Notes: generated from the sequence alone by a model not told the origin. A DNA stretch of 15,794 bases from Actinomycetota bacterium (GCA_013816275.1 JACDER010000004.1:1-15794); one strand, 5' to 3'. Positions 1 to 7,173 are shown, counted from the first letter of the stretch. Numbers and translations: made by a program.

Positions 1-107
1 TGCGGTTCCCGGGTGAGGGCCACGAGCTCTCGCGTTCGGGGACGCCGCGTCACCGCGTGATGCGGTTCGAAGTGCTGCTCGACTGGTTCGACCGCCATTT
101 GAAGTAG
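1..107 (+). CDS. C-terminal end of an S9-family (prolyl oligopeptidase-like) peptidase, 5' truncated
   Basis: The window opens inside a reading frame whose codons begin at position 3 and which stops with TAG at 105-107. The visible 34 residues include [10 protein letters not shown] followed by RHRVMRF and end in LDWFDRHLK. This matches the end of S9C acylaminoacyl-peptidase or dipeptidyl-peptidase-type enzymes, where the catalytic histidine lies in an 'EGH' motif shortly before a C-terminal 'WFxRHL' helix. The histidine at about positions 21-23 would then be the third member of the Ser-Asp-His triad; Ser and Asp lie outside the window. Cytoplasmic location and substrate cannot be judged from this fragment. 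The assignment rests on short motifs only. Confidence 0.7.
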   Translation, partial: RFPGEGHELSRSGTPRHRVMRFEVLLDWFDRHLK

Positions 108-135
108 TTCTGTCGCCCGCGGCGAAGGCTGTCCC

Positions 136-984
136 GTGGACACCAGCGCGGCCATCGACCGCTTCCTTGACAGCCCCGGGCTCTCGGCTGCGACCCGCCG
201 CGCCTACCGCTACGACGTCGAGGAGTTCGGCTCGTGGTTGCAGGCTCGGGGCCGCGGCCTCGACGACGTGGACGTACAGCTGCTTTCCGCCTACGCCTCG
301 GAGCTCGGCGCCGCGCGGCAGGGCCACACGCCCCGCCGGCTCGCCCCTGCGACGGTGTCGCGCAAGCTCGCGGCGGTGCGCGCGCTTCTGCGCTTCACGC
401 TCGGGAAGGGCCGCGTCCCGGACATACCGCTATCCCAGCGGCTGGGCCGCCGCCTCCCCGACGCCCCCACTCCGCCCGAGATCGAGGCGCTGCTCGAGGC
501 GCTCGAGGGCGACGGCCCGCTGCCCCTCCGCAACCGTGCACTCCTCGAGCTCGTCTACTCGGCCGGCCTCCGCGCCGCCGAGGCGGTAGGGCTCGACCTC
601 GCCGACGTCGATTTCGAGCAGGAATCCGTCCACGTGCACGGCAAGGGCGGGAAGGAGCGCGTGGTGCCGCTCGGCGAGGAGGCCTCCTACCGCCTCCAGC
701 GCTACCTCCGTGACGCCCGGCCCGAGCTCGTTCGAGGAGCAGAGAACGCGTTCTTCGTCTCGGCCCGGGGTCGCCGACTGGACACGAGCACGCTCCGCCG
801 GCTCCTTCCGCATCCGCACCGCCTGCGTCATTCGTTCGCGACGCATCTGCTCGAGGGAGGCGCCGACCTGCGGACGATCCAGGAGCTGCTCGGCCACAGC
901 TCGCTCTCGACGACCCAGGTGTACAGCCACGTCGACGCGCGCCGGCTCCGCCGCGTCTACGACCGTTCGCACCCCCGCTCATAA
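136..984 (+). CDS. xerC: Tyrosine recombinase, XerC/XerD type
   Basis: This 282-residue protein is a site-specific DNA recombinase of the Xer family, which usually resolves chromosome dimers at dif. Residues 1-100 form the SAM-like DNA-binding domain (AATRRAYRYDVEEF) and the rest is the catalytic domain. All catalytic residues are visible: Arg146 (YSAGLR), Lys170 (GKGGKER), His228 and Arg231 (HRLR), His254 (LLGH) and the nucleophile Tyr263. The GTG start at 136 has a GAAGG ribosome-binding site at 124-128. The stretch between FFVSARGRRL and HPHRLRH is about 14 residues shorter than in the second Xer of this window, so a helix before box II is missing or reduced. The XerC versus XerD label is uncertain; a second full-length Xer lies 1.1 kb downstream. 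Confidence 0.85.
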   Translation: MDTSAAIDRFLDSPGLSAATRRAYRYDVEEFGSWLQARGRGLDDVDVQLLSAYASELGAARQGHTPRRLAPATVSRKLAAVRALLRFTLGKGRVPDIPLSQRLGRRLPDAPTPPEIEALLEALEGDGPLPLRNRALLELVYSAGLRAAEAVGLDLADVDFEQESVHVHGKGGKERVVPLGEEASYRLQRYLRDARPELVRGAENAFFVSARGRRLDTSTLRRLLPHPHRLRHSFATHLLEGGADLRTIQELLGHSSLSTTQVYSHVDARRLRRVYDRSHPRS

Positions 985-1024
985 CATGTGATATTTTTAC
1001 CACCTGTTGTCCGATAAACAGGTG
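983..1024 (+). promoter_or_regulatory. ArsR control region: three AACA(T/G)GTG half-sites over an extended -10
   Basis: Three copies of an 8-bp word lie in alternating orientation: AACATGTG at 983-990 (+), AACAGGTG as the complement of 1001-1008 (-), and AACAGGTG at 1017-1024 (+). The first two form an imperfect inverted repeat with 11-bp arms (9 of 11 matching) around TTTT. The last two form a perfect 8-bp inverted repeat that could also fold in RNA. An extended -10 (TG at 989-990, TATTTT at 992-997) sits inside the first pair, nine bases before the TTG at 1007. The layout fits an autoregulated repressor blocking its own promoter; this is inference. Confidence 0.6.
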
Positions 1025-1342
1025 TGGAAAGCACTCAGCTCGCCGCATCGGCGCGCCATCCTCGACGCCCTCCGCGACGGCCCGCTCACGACCACTGCTC
1101 TCGGCCACGTGCTCCCAGAGCTTTCTCGCTATGCCGTGATGCAGCACCTCGGCGTGCTCGAACGCGCCGGAGTCGTCCTCGTCCGCCGTGACGGTCGCGA
1201 GCGCTGGAACGAGCTGAACGCGGTTCCGATCCAGCGGGAGCTCGAGCGCTGGCTCGGAGCGTTCCAGCAGGCCACCGCCTCGCGGCTGCTCGCCTTCGAG
1301 CGGCATCTGAGCGCCTCCCCACCCCGAAAGGAGAAGTCATGA
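1007..1342 (+). CDS. ArsR/SmtB-family HTH transcriptional regulator
   Basis: This 111-residue protein is a winged-helix regulator. The N-terminus (QVWKALSSPHRRAILDALRDGPLTT) is the typical ArsR opening and the recognition helix is around SRYAVMQHLGVLERAGVV, followed by the wing VRRDGRERWNELN. There is no cysteine, so the metal-binding CxC motif of arsenic or cadmium sensors is absent; it belongs to the non-metal group usually paired with AHSA1/SRPBCC proteins. The TTG start at 1007 lies nine bases after a plausible -10, with no Shine-Dalgarno, suggesting a leaderless message; GTG at 1022 is a possible alternative that removes five residues. Its stop overlaps the next ATG in ATGA, and the downstream gene has its own GAAAGGAG site. 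It probably represses its own operon through the half-sites at 983-1024. Confidence 0.85.
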   Translation: MSDKQVWKALSSPHRRAILDALRDGPLTTTALGHVLPELSRYAVMQHLGVLERAGVVLVRRDGRERWNELNAVPIQRELERWLGAFQQATASRLLAFERHLSASPPRKEKS

Positions 1343-1809
1343 ACGACATCCGCCAGATCGCATTCACGAACGAATTGCGGTTCGAGCGGCCACGGGCCGA
1401 GGTCTTCGAGGCCTTCCTCGAGAGCGAGAAGTGGTTTCAGGTCAGCTACGGAGGCGAGCGCCTCAAGGGCGTCGTGACCGAGCGCCGCGTGGGTGGCCAC
1501 ATCTACGAGGACTGGGGCGACGGCGCGGGGATGCTGTACGGGACGATCGGCTGGTGGGACCCGCCGGCCGGATACTCGGAGGTGAGCCACATGCTCGGCG
1601 GCGGGATCACGCTCACGCACCGCTACGAGTTCGAGGAAGACGGCGGCGCGACCATTCTGCGCCAGCGCTTCAGCGCGTTCGGCCCGATCTCGGACGAGAT
1701 GGCTGCCGGCATCAAATGGCACGGCTCGCTGAAGACCTTCGAGGCTCAACTCCGGTCGTGGATCGAACGCGGCGAGGTGACCGCGCCACCGGAGTTCTCG
1801 ATGGGCTGA
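1339..1809 (+). CDS. SRPBCC / AHSA1-like domain protein
   Basis: This 156-residue protein resembles the START/Bet v1 superfamily group related to the Hsp90 activator Aha1 C-terminal domain. Visible landmarks are the opening strand ELRFERPRAEVFEAFLE, the central VGGHIYEDWGDGAGMLYGTI with WWDPP, and the final helix GSLKTFEAQLRSWIERGE. Such proteins bind small hydrophobic ligands in a deep cavity, but the ligand cannot be told from sequence. The ATG at 1339 overlaps the ArsR stop (ATGA), with a GAAAGGAG site at 1325-1332, so the two are translationally coupled. ArsR plus SRPBCC is a common bacterial pair, in which the regulator is thought to control its partner. Cytoplasmic, no signal peptide. 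Confidence 0.8.
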   Translation: MNDIRQIAFTNELRFERPRAEVFEAFLESEKWFQVSYGGERLKGVVTERRVGGHIYEDWGDGAGMLYGTIGWWDPPAGYSEVSHMLGGGITLTHRYEFEEDGGATILRQRFSAFGPISDEMAAGIKWHGSLKTFEAQLRSWIERGEVTAPPEFSMG

Positions 1810-1857
1810 TTCAGGTTGTTGACGTGTGGGTCCCCACCACGCCCTCCCGCCGACAGC

Positions 1858-2150
1858 CTATTTCCGAATCTGTGACCTGTCTGCGCCGGATCCGTGCCCG
1901 AAGCCGAGCAGCGCGCGCAGCCTCGAGAACCGCACGCGCGAACGAAGGCCGCGCGGCCCGGACGCGACATCGGCCTCGTCCACGAAGCGCGTGAAGCGAA
2001 GGTCGAATTCGTCGTAGGGGTGGCCGTCGGAGTGCTGCCAGCGAGGCCGGTGGACGGGACGGCGGCGCACACAGGACACGGTACCGGCAGGCCATTCCCA
2101 TTCGAGCGCGAACAGCGTCTCGTGGATGCCGACCCACAGGTCGGGGGCTT
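1858..2150 (-). pseudogene. Possible remnant or unrecognised small gene on the minus strand
   Basis: The minus strand reads open from inside the second xer gene down to a TAG at 1858-1860. The part outside xer, from about 2150, has a protein-like composition: it begins [19 protein letters not shown], continues with a Trp/His/Asp-rich segment (RPRWQHSDGHPYDEFDLRF) and ends in a basic tail. Third codon positions are mostly G or C. No ATG, GTG or TTG lies at the start of this stretch; the nearest upstream is an ATG at 2286, which would translate the xer antisense. Possible readings are a 5'-truncated gene, a gene with a non-standard start, or chance. I do not recognise a family. The opposite plus frame is also open but low in complexity and looks like antisense. 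Confidence 0.35.
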
Positions 2151-3057
2151 CCTGGCGCTGCTCGCGGCGCGCCGGGCGCCCCGCACGGTAGAGGCCTACC
2201 GGCGCGATCTCGCCGCGCTCGCGACCTGGCTCGGCCGCCCGCCGGGGACCGTGACGACCGAGGAGCTGGAGCGCTACCTGGCCCACCTCCGCGGAGAGGG
2301 ACTGTCCGGCTCGACCATCGCCCGCCGGGCCGCTGCGATCCGCTCATTCTTCCGCCATCTAACCCTGCTCGGACAGCGAACCGACAACCCGGCCGCCGAG
2401 CTCGACCTTCCGCGGCGGACGCGCAGGCTCCCCCGAACGCTCTCGCCGGGCGAGGCCGAACGCCTCGTCGAGGCCGCCAACGGCACGGGGCCGCGCGATC
2501 TGCGTGACCGCGCGCTCGTCGAGCTCCTCTACGGAGCCGGACTGCGCGTCAGTGAGGCCGTGGGGCTCGAGAAGGGCGGCGTCGACCTGGACGGGCGACT
2601 CGTCCGTTGCATCGGGAAGGGGAACAAGGAACGGATCGTCCCGGTGGGCCGGCAGGCGGTCGAGTCACTGCGCCGCTACCTCGCCCGCGGGCGGCCCTAT
2701 CTCGACCGGAGGCACCGGCCCGAGCTCTTTTTGAATGCCCAGGGCGGCCCACTGACTCGCGCGGGCGCCTTCCTGATCCTCCGCAAGCTCGCCGCCAAGG
2801 CCGGCCTCGAGCCCGAGCGCGTCCACCCTCACCTGCTGCGGCACTCCTTCGCCACCCATCTCCTCGAAGGCGGCGCGGACTTGCGCAGCGTCCAGGAGAT
2901 GCTCGGTCACGCCGACCTGTCGAGCACCGAGCTCTACACACACGTCAGCGACCGGCGCCGCCGCGATCTCTACTTCCAGGCCCACCCCCACGCTCGCCGC
3001 ACCCGTGTTTCCCACCCGAAGCCACGGGCAAGAAATACGGCGAGCGATGAATCTTGA
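2122..3057 (+). CDS. xerD: Tyrosine recombinase, XerD/XerC type
   Basis: This is a complete Xer recombinase of 311 residues when read from GTG at 2122, close to the usual 300. The frame is open further upstream to 1894, but that extension is Arg/Ala-rich and matches no Xer N-terminus, whereas the chosen start leads straight into [22 protein letters not shown]. Catalytic residues are Arg142 (GAGLR), Lys166 (GKGNKER), His237 and Arg240 (HPHLLR), His263 (LGH) and Tyr272 (LYTHV). The C-terminal tail (residues 290-311) is longer and more basic than usual. The normal partners of such a protein are a second Xer and FtsK at dif. Its end overlaps the next small gene by 11 bp. Names XerC and XerD could be swapped between the two recombinases here. 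Confidence 0.85.
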   Translation: MDADPQVGGFLALLAARRAPRTVEAYRRDLAALATWLGRPPGTVTTEELERYLAHLRGEGLSGSTIARRAAAIRSFFRHLTLLGQRTDNPAAELDLPRRTRRLPRTLSPGEAERLVEAANGTGPRDLRDRALVELLYGAGLRVSEAVGLEKGGVDLDGRLVRCIGKGNKERIVPVGRQAVESLRRYLARGRPYLDRRHRPELFLNAQGGPLTRAGAFLILRKLAAKAGLEPERVHPHLLRHSFATHLLEGGADLRSVQEMLGHADLSSTELYTHVSDRRRRDLYFQAHPHARRTRVSHPKPRARNTASDES

Positions 3058-3217
3058 TCTGCACCTTCTCGCGCTCCTCGTGACGACGACCGGAATCGGC
3101 TTTCTGATGATCGCGTCCGGGATTCACAAGAGCGCGCTCGAGTGGAGGAACCAGGCCCGTGTCTGCCCCTCATGCGGCCGCAAGATCGAAGGCCGCACCT
3201 GCGGCTGTACGAACTAA
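3047..3217 (+). CDS. Small membrane protein with C-terminal zinc-ribbon-like motif
   Basis: This 56-residue protein has one hydrophobic helix at about residues 6-25 ([20 protein letters not shown]) and a cytoplasm-style tail with four cysteines in [15 protein letters not shown], resembling half a zinc ribbon. ATG at 3047 is chosen because it precedes the hydrophobic segment directly and has GCGAGCG-like purines upstream; the frame is open to 3005, but that would place basic residues translated from the xerD tail in front. It overlaps the end of xerD by 11 bp, so coupled translation is likely. Its stop TAA (3215-3217) overlaps the stop of the convergent gene. Function is unknown; it may be a membrane-tethered adaptor. 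Confidence 0.65.
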   Translation: MNLDLHLLALLVTTTGIGFLMIASGIHKSALEWRNQARVCPSCGRKIEGRTCGCTN

Positions 3218-3714
3218 CGCGTCGTCTTCTTCTTGAGTCCGGCCGCGACGCGCTTGGCCGCCTCGCGTAGCTGAGCGTCCTGCTCGTCGCTCTCCGAGAG
3301 GCCCTGGAGCAGGACCATCGTGTCGCGTTGCGGCGAGCCGTTTCTGAGGCAGACGATCGCGAGCCGGCGGACGGCCTGGTTCGGATCGGCATTGGCCAGC
3401 GTGTGCAGCAGCGGGCGGACGGCGTTGACCGGCCCGGGCGCCTCGCGGGAGAGCAGCTCGAGCGAGACGAGGGCGGAGCCGCGGCAGGCCGGGCTCGTAT
3501 CCTCGAGACCGCGGCGGAGAAGCTCGAGCTTCTGGCGGAAGCGGAACTGTCCAATCGCGCGATAGGAGACAGCCCGCTCCTGGTAGTCGGCGCTCCGCGC
3601 GGACGCCTCGAGCTCGTCTGCCCATTCCGAGCGCATGCCGGCCAGGTTGCGCTCGTCTCCGCGGGCAGCGAGAGCGTCCGCCTCGACGGCGGCGTCGGCG
3701 AGGGAGGTCGGCAC
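3214..3714 (-). CDS. HEAT-repeat protein
   Basis: The 166-residue protein is all-helical in character. Residues 40-155 contain repeated helix pairs with HEAT-like spacing, for example RAVSYRAIGQFRFRQKLELLRRGLED, ACRGSALVSLELLSRE, and NQAVRRLAIVCLRNGSPQ. The tail is basic (KKKTTR). HEAT repeats form curved scaffolds for protein-protein contact, so no catalytic role is expected. The GTG start at 3714 shares one base with the TAG stop of the citrate synthase gene (TAGTG), so it should be translated by the ribosomes finishing citrate synthase. That coupling suggests a partner role for central metabolism, but no partner can be named from sequence. No signal peptide. Confidence 0.7.
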   Translation of the reverse strand: MPTSLADAAVEADALAARGDERNLAGMRSEWADELEASARSADYQERAVSYRAIGQFRFRQKLELLRRGLEDTSPACRGSALVSLELLSREAPGPVNAVRPLLHTLANADPNQAVRRLAIVCLRNGSPQRDTMVLLQGLSESDEQDAQLREAAKRVAAGLKKKTTR

Positions 3715-4817
3715 TAGCTCGGGACCGGAGCCCCGCCGACCTCAGATACGGGACGGCTCACCGGCCCGATGTACCGCGCAGACGGGCGAAAAAGGCGGCC
3801 GGTGCTCTTCTGCTCGAGAATGTGCGCCGACCAGCCGGCGACGCGGGAACACGCGAACATCGCTGGCGCAAGCGCAGGCGGAACGTCGGCGACGTCGAGG
3901 ACGAGCGCCGAGTAGTACTCCACGTTCGTCGCCAGTACGCGGTCCGGGGAGCGCTCCTGGAGCGCCTTGAGGGCAACGCCCTCGAGCTCCTCCGCCACGT
4001 CGATCATGTGTGCGCCAAGCTCTCTGGCCGTCTTCTTGAGGATGCGCGAGCGCGGGTCCTCGGCGCGGTACACCCGGTGACCGAAGCCCATGATCCGCCC
4101 GCCGCTCGAGAGCCGGTCATGCACCCACCGCTCGGCGTCGCGACTCTCGGCCACCTCCTCCAGCATCGGCCTCACGTAAGCGGGAGCGCCTCCGTGCAGC
4201 GGCCCCGAGAGCGCGCCGACGGCGGCGGAGAGCGCAGCTCCGCAGTCGGCCCCCGTGGAGGCGACGACGCGGGCCGTGAAGGTCGACGCGTTCAGCCCGT
4301 GCTCGGCAGTGCAGATCCAGTAGGTGTCGATCGCCTGGACCGCGCGCGGGTCGGCCTCGCCCTTCCAGCGCAGCAGGAACTTCTCGGCGGCGGTCTCGCC
4401 CTGCTCGACGACCTCATCGGGTACTTCGTCCTGATGCCCGTCCGCGCGCCGGGCCGACCGGGCGACGATGGACATCATCTGTGCGGAGAGCCGCCCCAGA
4501 TCCTCTCGTGCCTGCTCGACGGAGATCTCGTTGAGCTTGCCGAGCCCCCACACGCCAGACAGCCGCGCTGTCTCGGCCTGGAGGTCGGATGGGGCGTTGC
4601 CCGTCAGCGCGGCCGGCTCGTACGGCTCCGGATCGGGCATCACCGAGCTGAGGTCGTTGTCGACCAGCAGTCCCCAGATGCGCTCGTAGGGGAAGCGCCC
4701 CACGAGGGGCTCGACGTCGACTCCGCGATAGCGGAGTGAGCCGCCATCGCGGTCCGGCTCCATGATTTCCGTCTCGAGAGCGACGACGCCCTCGAGTCCC
4801 GAACGTAGCTCGTCCAT
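3714..4817 (-). CDS. gltA: Citrate synthase (short, type I-like)
   Basis: This 367-residue enzyme would condense oxaloacetate with acetyl-CoA to form citrate in the first TCA step. Active-site landmarks are His173 (AEHGLNAST), His208 (GPLHGGAP), His247-Arg248 (GFGHRVYR) and the citrate-binding Arg in [10 protein letters not shown]. The catalytic Asp of the NVDFYS motif in the E. coli enzyme is Glu300 here (NVEYYS). Length fits the roughly 370-residue Gram-positive and archaeal types. A methylcitrate synthase role is possible, but the neighbouring isocitrate and malate dehydrogenases favour citrate synthase. ATG at 4817 has a TAGATT -10 eight bases upstream and no Shine-Dalgarno, suggesting a leaderless message. 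The HEAT-repeat gene follows with one-base overlap. Confidence 0.9.
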   Translation of the reverse strand: MDELRSGLEGVVALETEIMEPDRDGGSLRYRGVDVEPLVGRFPYERIWGLLVDNDLSSVMPDPEPYEPAALTGNAPSDLQAETARLSGVWGLGKLNEISVEQAREDLGRLSAQMMSIVARSARRADGHQDEVPDEVVEQGETAAEKFLLRWKGEADPRAVQAIDTYWICTAEHGLNASTFTARVVASTGADCGAALSAAVGALSGPLHGGAPAYVRPMLEEVAESRDAERWVHDRLSSGGRIMGFGHRVYRAEDPRSRILKKTARELGAHMIDVAEELEGVALKALQERSPDRVLATNVEYYSALVLDVADVPPALAPAMFACSRVAGWSAHILEQKSTGRLFRPSARYIGPVSRPVSEVGGAPVPS

Positions 4818-4849
4818 TGCCGCAGAATCTACCGGTAGAGTGGCGCGCC
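4818..4849. promoter_or_regulatory. Mirror-symmetric divergent leaderless promoters for citrate synthase and isocitrate dehydrogenase
   Basis: The 32 bp between the two start codons hold a perfect 12-bp palindrome, TCTACCGGTAGA, at 4828-4839. Each edge of it contributes a -10-like hexamer: TAGAGT at 4836-4841 facing right and TAGATT (complement of 4826-4831) facing left. Both hexamers are followed by exactly eight bases before the start codon (GTG at 4850, ATG at 4817), the spacing expected if transcription starts at or one base before the start codon. No clear -35 element is visible for either direction. The two promoters overlap in their core, so RNA polymerase may only serve one at a time. 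Confidence 0.65.
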
Positions 4850-5941
4850 GTGGCTCACTGCGTGACCCTGATCCCGGGCGACGGCATCGGGCCGGAGCTG
4901 AGCGAGGCGACGAGACGCGTCCTCGAATCGACCGGCGTCGAGCTGGAGTGGGACGTCCTCGACGCGGGCGCGGACGTCATGGACCAGCACGGCGGCAACC
5001 CGCTCCCCGACCACGTGCTCGAGTCGATCGAGCGGAACGGCGTCGCGCTCAAGGGCCCGATCACCACTCCCGTGGGCGGCGGCTTCCGGTCGGTCAACGT
5101 CACGCTCCGCAAGACGCTCGACCTGTTCGGCCAGGTACGCCCGTGCAAGAGCTACCGCGGCGTCCGCTCGCGCTACGAGGACGTCGACCTGATCATCGTC
5201 CGTGAGGCGACCGAAGACCTCTATGCCGGGATCGAGTACGAGGAAGGATCGGCCGACGCGCGTGAGCTGATCGGGTGGATCGAGCGACACGACGGCAAGG
5301 TGCGCGCCGACTCCGGGATCTCGATCAAGCCGATCTCGGTCTCGGGAACGCGGCGGATCTTCGAGTTCGCCTTCGACTACGCGCGCAAGAACGGCCGCCG
5401 CAAGGTTACCGCCGTCCACAAGGCGAACATCATGAAGTTCTCCGACGGCCTCTGGCTGCGCGTCGCGCGCGAGGTCGCCGAGGAGCATCCCGGCATCGAG
5501 TTCGACGACCGGATCGTGGACAACCTCTGCATGCAGCTCGTCCAGCGGCCCGAGGAGTACGACATGCTCGTGCTGCCAAACCTCTACGGCGACATCGTCT
5601 CCGACCTCTGCGCAGGTCTCGTCGGCGGCCTCGGCCTCGCACCCGGCGCGAACTTCGGGACGAAGGCGGCGGTCTTCGAGCCCACGCACGGCTCGGCGCC
5701 GAAGTACGCGGGACTGAACAAGGCGAACCCGATGGCGATGATTCTCTCGGGCGTGCTGATGCTCAGGCACCTCGACGAGATGGAGGCAGCGAACCGGCTC
5801 GAGGCCGCGATCGCGGACGTGATCGCCGAGGGGAAGAGCGTCACCTACGACATGAAGCCGACTCGCGACGACCCGACGGCCGTCGGGACGAGCGAGGTCG
5901 CCGACGCGATCATCGACAAACTCGGAGCGGCCGTTGCGTAA
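4850..5941 (+). CDS. icd: Isocitrate dehydrogenase (isocitrate/isopropylmalate dehydrogenase family)
   Basis: This 363-residue enzyme oxidatively decarboxylates isocitrate to 2-oxoglutarate. The N-terminus [12 protein letters not shown] is the family hallmark. Residues 69-97 ([20 protein letters not shown] and LFGQVRP) with Ser81, Arg87 and Arg97 form the isocitrate site and exclude isopropylmalate dehydrogenase. Further landmarks are Tyr127, Lys191 and the metal ligands in [10 protein letters not shown] (Asp248, Asp252). Cofactor residues are mixed: Lys285-Tyr286 and Tyr333 match NADP enzymes, but Ala292 and Pro337 do not. GTG at 4850 is preferred over the longer TTG frame from 4817 because of the -10 at 4836-4841. 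The stop overlaps the malate dehydrogenase start by eight bases. Confidence 0.92.
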   Translation: MAHCVTLIPGDGIGPELSEATRRVLESTGVELEWDVLDAGADVMDQHGGNPLPDHVLESIERNGVALKGPITTPVGGGFRSVNVTLRKTLDLFGQVRPCKSYRGVRSRYEDVDLIIVREATEDLYAGIEYEEGSADARELIGWIERHDGKVRADSGISIKPISVSGTRRIFEFAFDYARKNGRRKVTAVHKANIMKFSDGLWLRVAREVAEEHPGIEFDDRIVDNLCMQLVQRPEEYDMLVLPNLYGDIVSDLCAGLVGGLGLAPGANFGTKAAVFEPTHGSAPKYAGLNKANPMAMILSGVLMLRHLDEMEAANRLEAAIADVIAEGKSVTYDMKPTRDDPTAVGTSEVADAIIDKLGAAVA

Positions 5942-6869
5942 CAAGATCACGGTCGTGGGCGCCGGCGCGGTCGGCTCGACCGTCGCACAGGAAGTCGCAC
6001 GGCGCGACCATTCGCACGTCGTCCTCGTCGACATCATCGAGAACCTCCCGCAGGGCAAGGCGCTCGACATCAACCAGGCCGGCGCCGTCCTCGGCTACGA
6101 GCCGACCGTCGTCGGGACGAACGGGTACGAGGAGACCGCGGGCTCCGACGTGATCGTGATCACGTCCGGCAAGCCGCGCTCGCCCGGCATGAGCCGGGAC
6201 GACCTGGTCACGACCAACCAGAGCATCGTCGCCGCGGTGACCGAGGCCGCGGTCGCGCACTCCCCCGGCGCGATCATCATCGTCGTCACCAATCCGCTCG
6301 ACGCCATGTGCCACGTCGCTAAGGACGTCTCGGGCTTCCCGAAGGAGCGCGTCTTCGGACAGGCGGGCGTGCTCGACACCGCCCGCTTCCGCACCTTCAT
6401 CGCCTGGGAAACCGGATCGTCGGTCAAGGACGTGCAGGCGGTCGTCCTCGGCGGACACGGCGATCAGATGGTCGCGGTCGTCTCCGCCACTACGGTCGGG
6501 GGCGTGCCGCTGACCAAACTCGTGTCCGATGAGCGGATCGCGGAGATCGTCCAGCGCACGGCTGTGGGTGGCGGCGAGGTCGTGAACCTGCTCGGCACCT
6601 CCGCCTGGTACGCGCCCGGCGCCGCGGTGGCGAACAAGGTCGATGCAGTCCTGCTCGACCAGAAGCGAGTCGTGCCGACGACTGCCTATCTGGAGGGTGA
6701 GTACGAGATCGACGGCCTCTATATGGGCGTCCCTGCGAAGCTCGGCGCCGGCGGGCTCGAGGAGGTCGTCGAGCTCGACCTGACCGACGAGGAGCGGGCG
6801 GCGTTCCACAAGTCGGGCGACGCGGTGCGCGAAGTCGTGGCGGTTCTTGATCGAGACTCTTCCGAATAG
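5934..6869 (+). CDS. mdh: NAD-dependent malate dehydrogenase (LDH-like type)
   Basis: The 311-residue protein interconverts malate and oxaloacetate with NAD(H). The Rossmann motif is GAGAVG (9-14) and Asp33 at the end of the second strand favours NAD over NADP. Substrate loop residues Arg82 and Arg88 lie in [12 protein letters not shown]; Arg at this place marks malate rather than lactate dehydrogenase. Asn120, Asp148 with Arg151 (LDTARFR) and the catalytic His175 (GGHGDQM) complete the site. TTG at 5934 is used, with GGAG at 5924-5927 six bases upstream; it lies inside the end of icd (eight-base overlap), so translation is coupled. The order icd-mdh supplies oxaloacetate for the divergent citrate synthase. 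Confidence 0.93.
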   Translation: MRNKITVVGAGAVGSTVAQEVARRDHSHVVLVDIIENLPQGKALDINQAGAVLGYEPTVVGTNGYEETAGSDVIVITSGKPRSPGMSRDDLVTTNQSIVAAVTEAAVAHSPGAIIIVVTNPLDAMCHVAKDVSGFPKERVFGQAGVLDTARFRTFIAWETGSSVKDVQAVVLGGHGDQMVAVVSATTVGGVPLTKLVSDERIAEIVQRTAVGGGEVVNLLGTSAWYAPGAAVANKVDAVLLDQKRVVPTTAYLEGEYEIDGLYMGVPAKLGAGGLEEVVELDLTDEERAAFHKSGDAVREVVAVLDRDSSE

Positions 6870-7173
6870 GTTTTCCGGCCGCGAGTACGAGGTCGAGCTC
6901 GCCGACCCGGAGTTCACCTCGGTCTGCCCGTTGACCGGCGCGCCCGACTTCGGCACGATCACGATTCGCTACGTCCCCGGCGAGAAGCTCCTGGAGCTGA
7001 GGTCGCTGCGGGACTTCCTGGTGAGCTTCCGCGCCCGCGAGATCCTCCAGGAAGAGGTCGTGAACGAGGTGCTCGACGAGGTCGTCGCGAGCGCCTCGCC
7101 GGTGCGCGCCGAAGTCGAGGGCGTCTTCAACGTGCGCGGAGGGATGACTACCCGCGTCGTGGCGCAGACATGA
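6847..7173 (+). CDS. queF: QueF-type protein (preQ0 reductase / QueF-like amidinotransferase family)
   Basis: The 108-residue protein belongs to the single-domain QueF branch of the T-fold superfamily. The opening [15 protein letters not shown], the motif EFTSVCPLTGAPDFG with catalytic Cys27 and Asp34, Glu50 in LLELRSLRDFLVSFR, and the closing FNVRGGM match the family. QueF reduces preQ0 to preQ1 in queuosine synthesis with NADPH; QueF-like archaeal enzymes instead add ammonia to preQ0 in archaeosine. The histidine preceding the conserved Glu in B. subtilis QueF is Gln68 here (LQEEVVN). The TTG at 6847 overlaps the end of mdh by 23 bp, chosen because it restores the family N-terminus. No other queuosine genes are in the window. 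Confidence 0.82.
   Translation: MIETLPNRFSGREYEVELADPEFTSVCPLTGAPDFGTITIRYVPGEKLLELRSLRDFLVSFRAREILQEEVVNEVLDEVVASASPVRAEVEGVFNVRGGMTTRVVAQT

Noticed and set aside
983..1008. Possible dif-like Xer core site just after the first xer gene
   Set aside because: The arms are 10-11 bp around an AT-rich centre, but the inner ends lack the ATAA/TTAT pattern of dif, and the position over the ArsR promoter and a third half-site fit an operator better.
1823..1841. Hairpin after the SRPBCC gene as a terminator
   Set aside because: The short GTGGG/CCCAC stem has a two-base loop and no T-run, so it is too weak to call.
1894..2121. Long N-terminal extension of the second Xer
   Set aside because: The extension has no Xer similarity and is low in complexity; the GTG at 2122 gives the usual family length.
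3822..4739. Long open frame on the plus strand opposite citrate synthase
   Set aside because: It is the antisense shadow of a strongly supported enzyme; its composition is Arg/His/Glu-rich with no motif.
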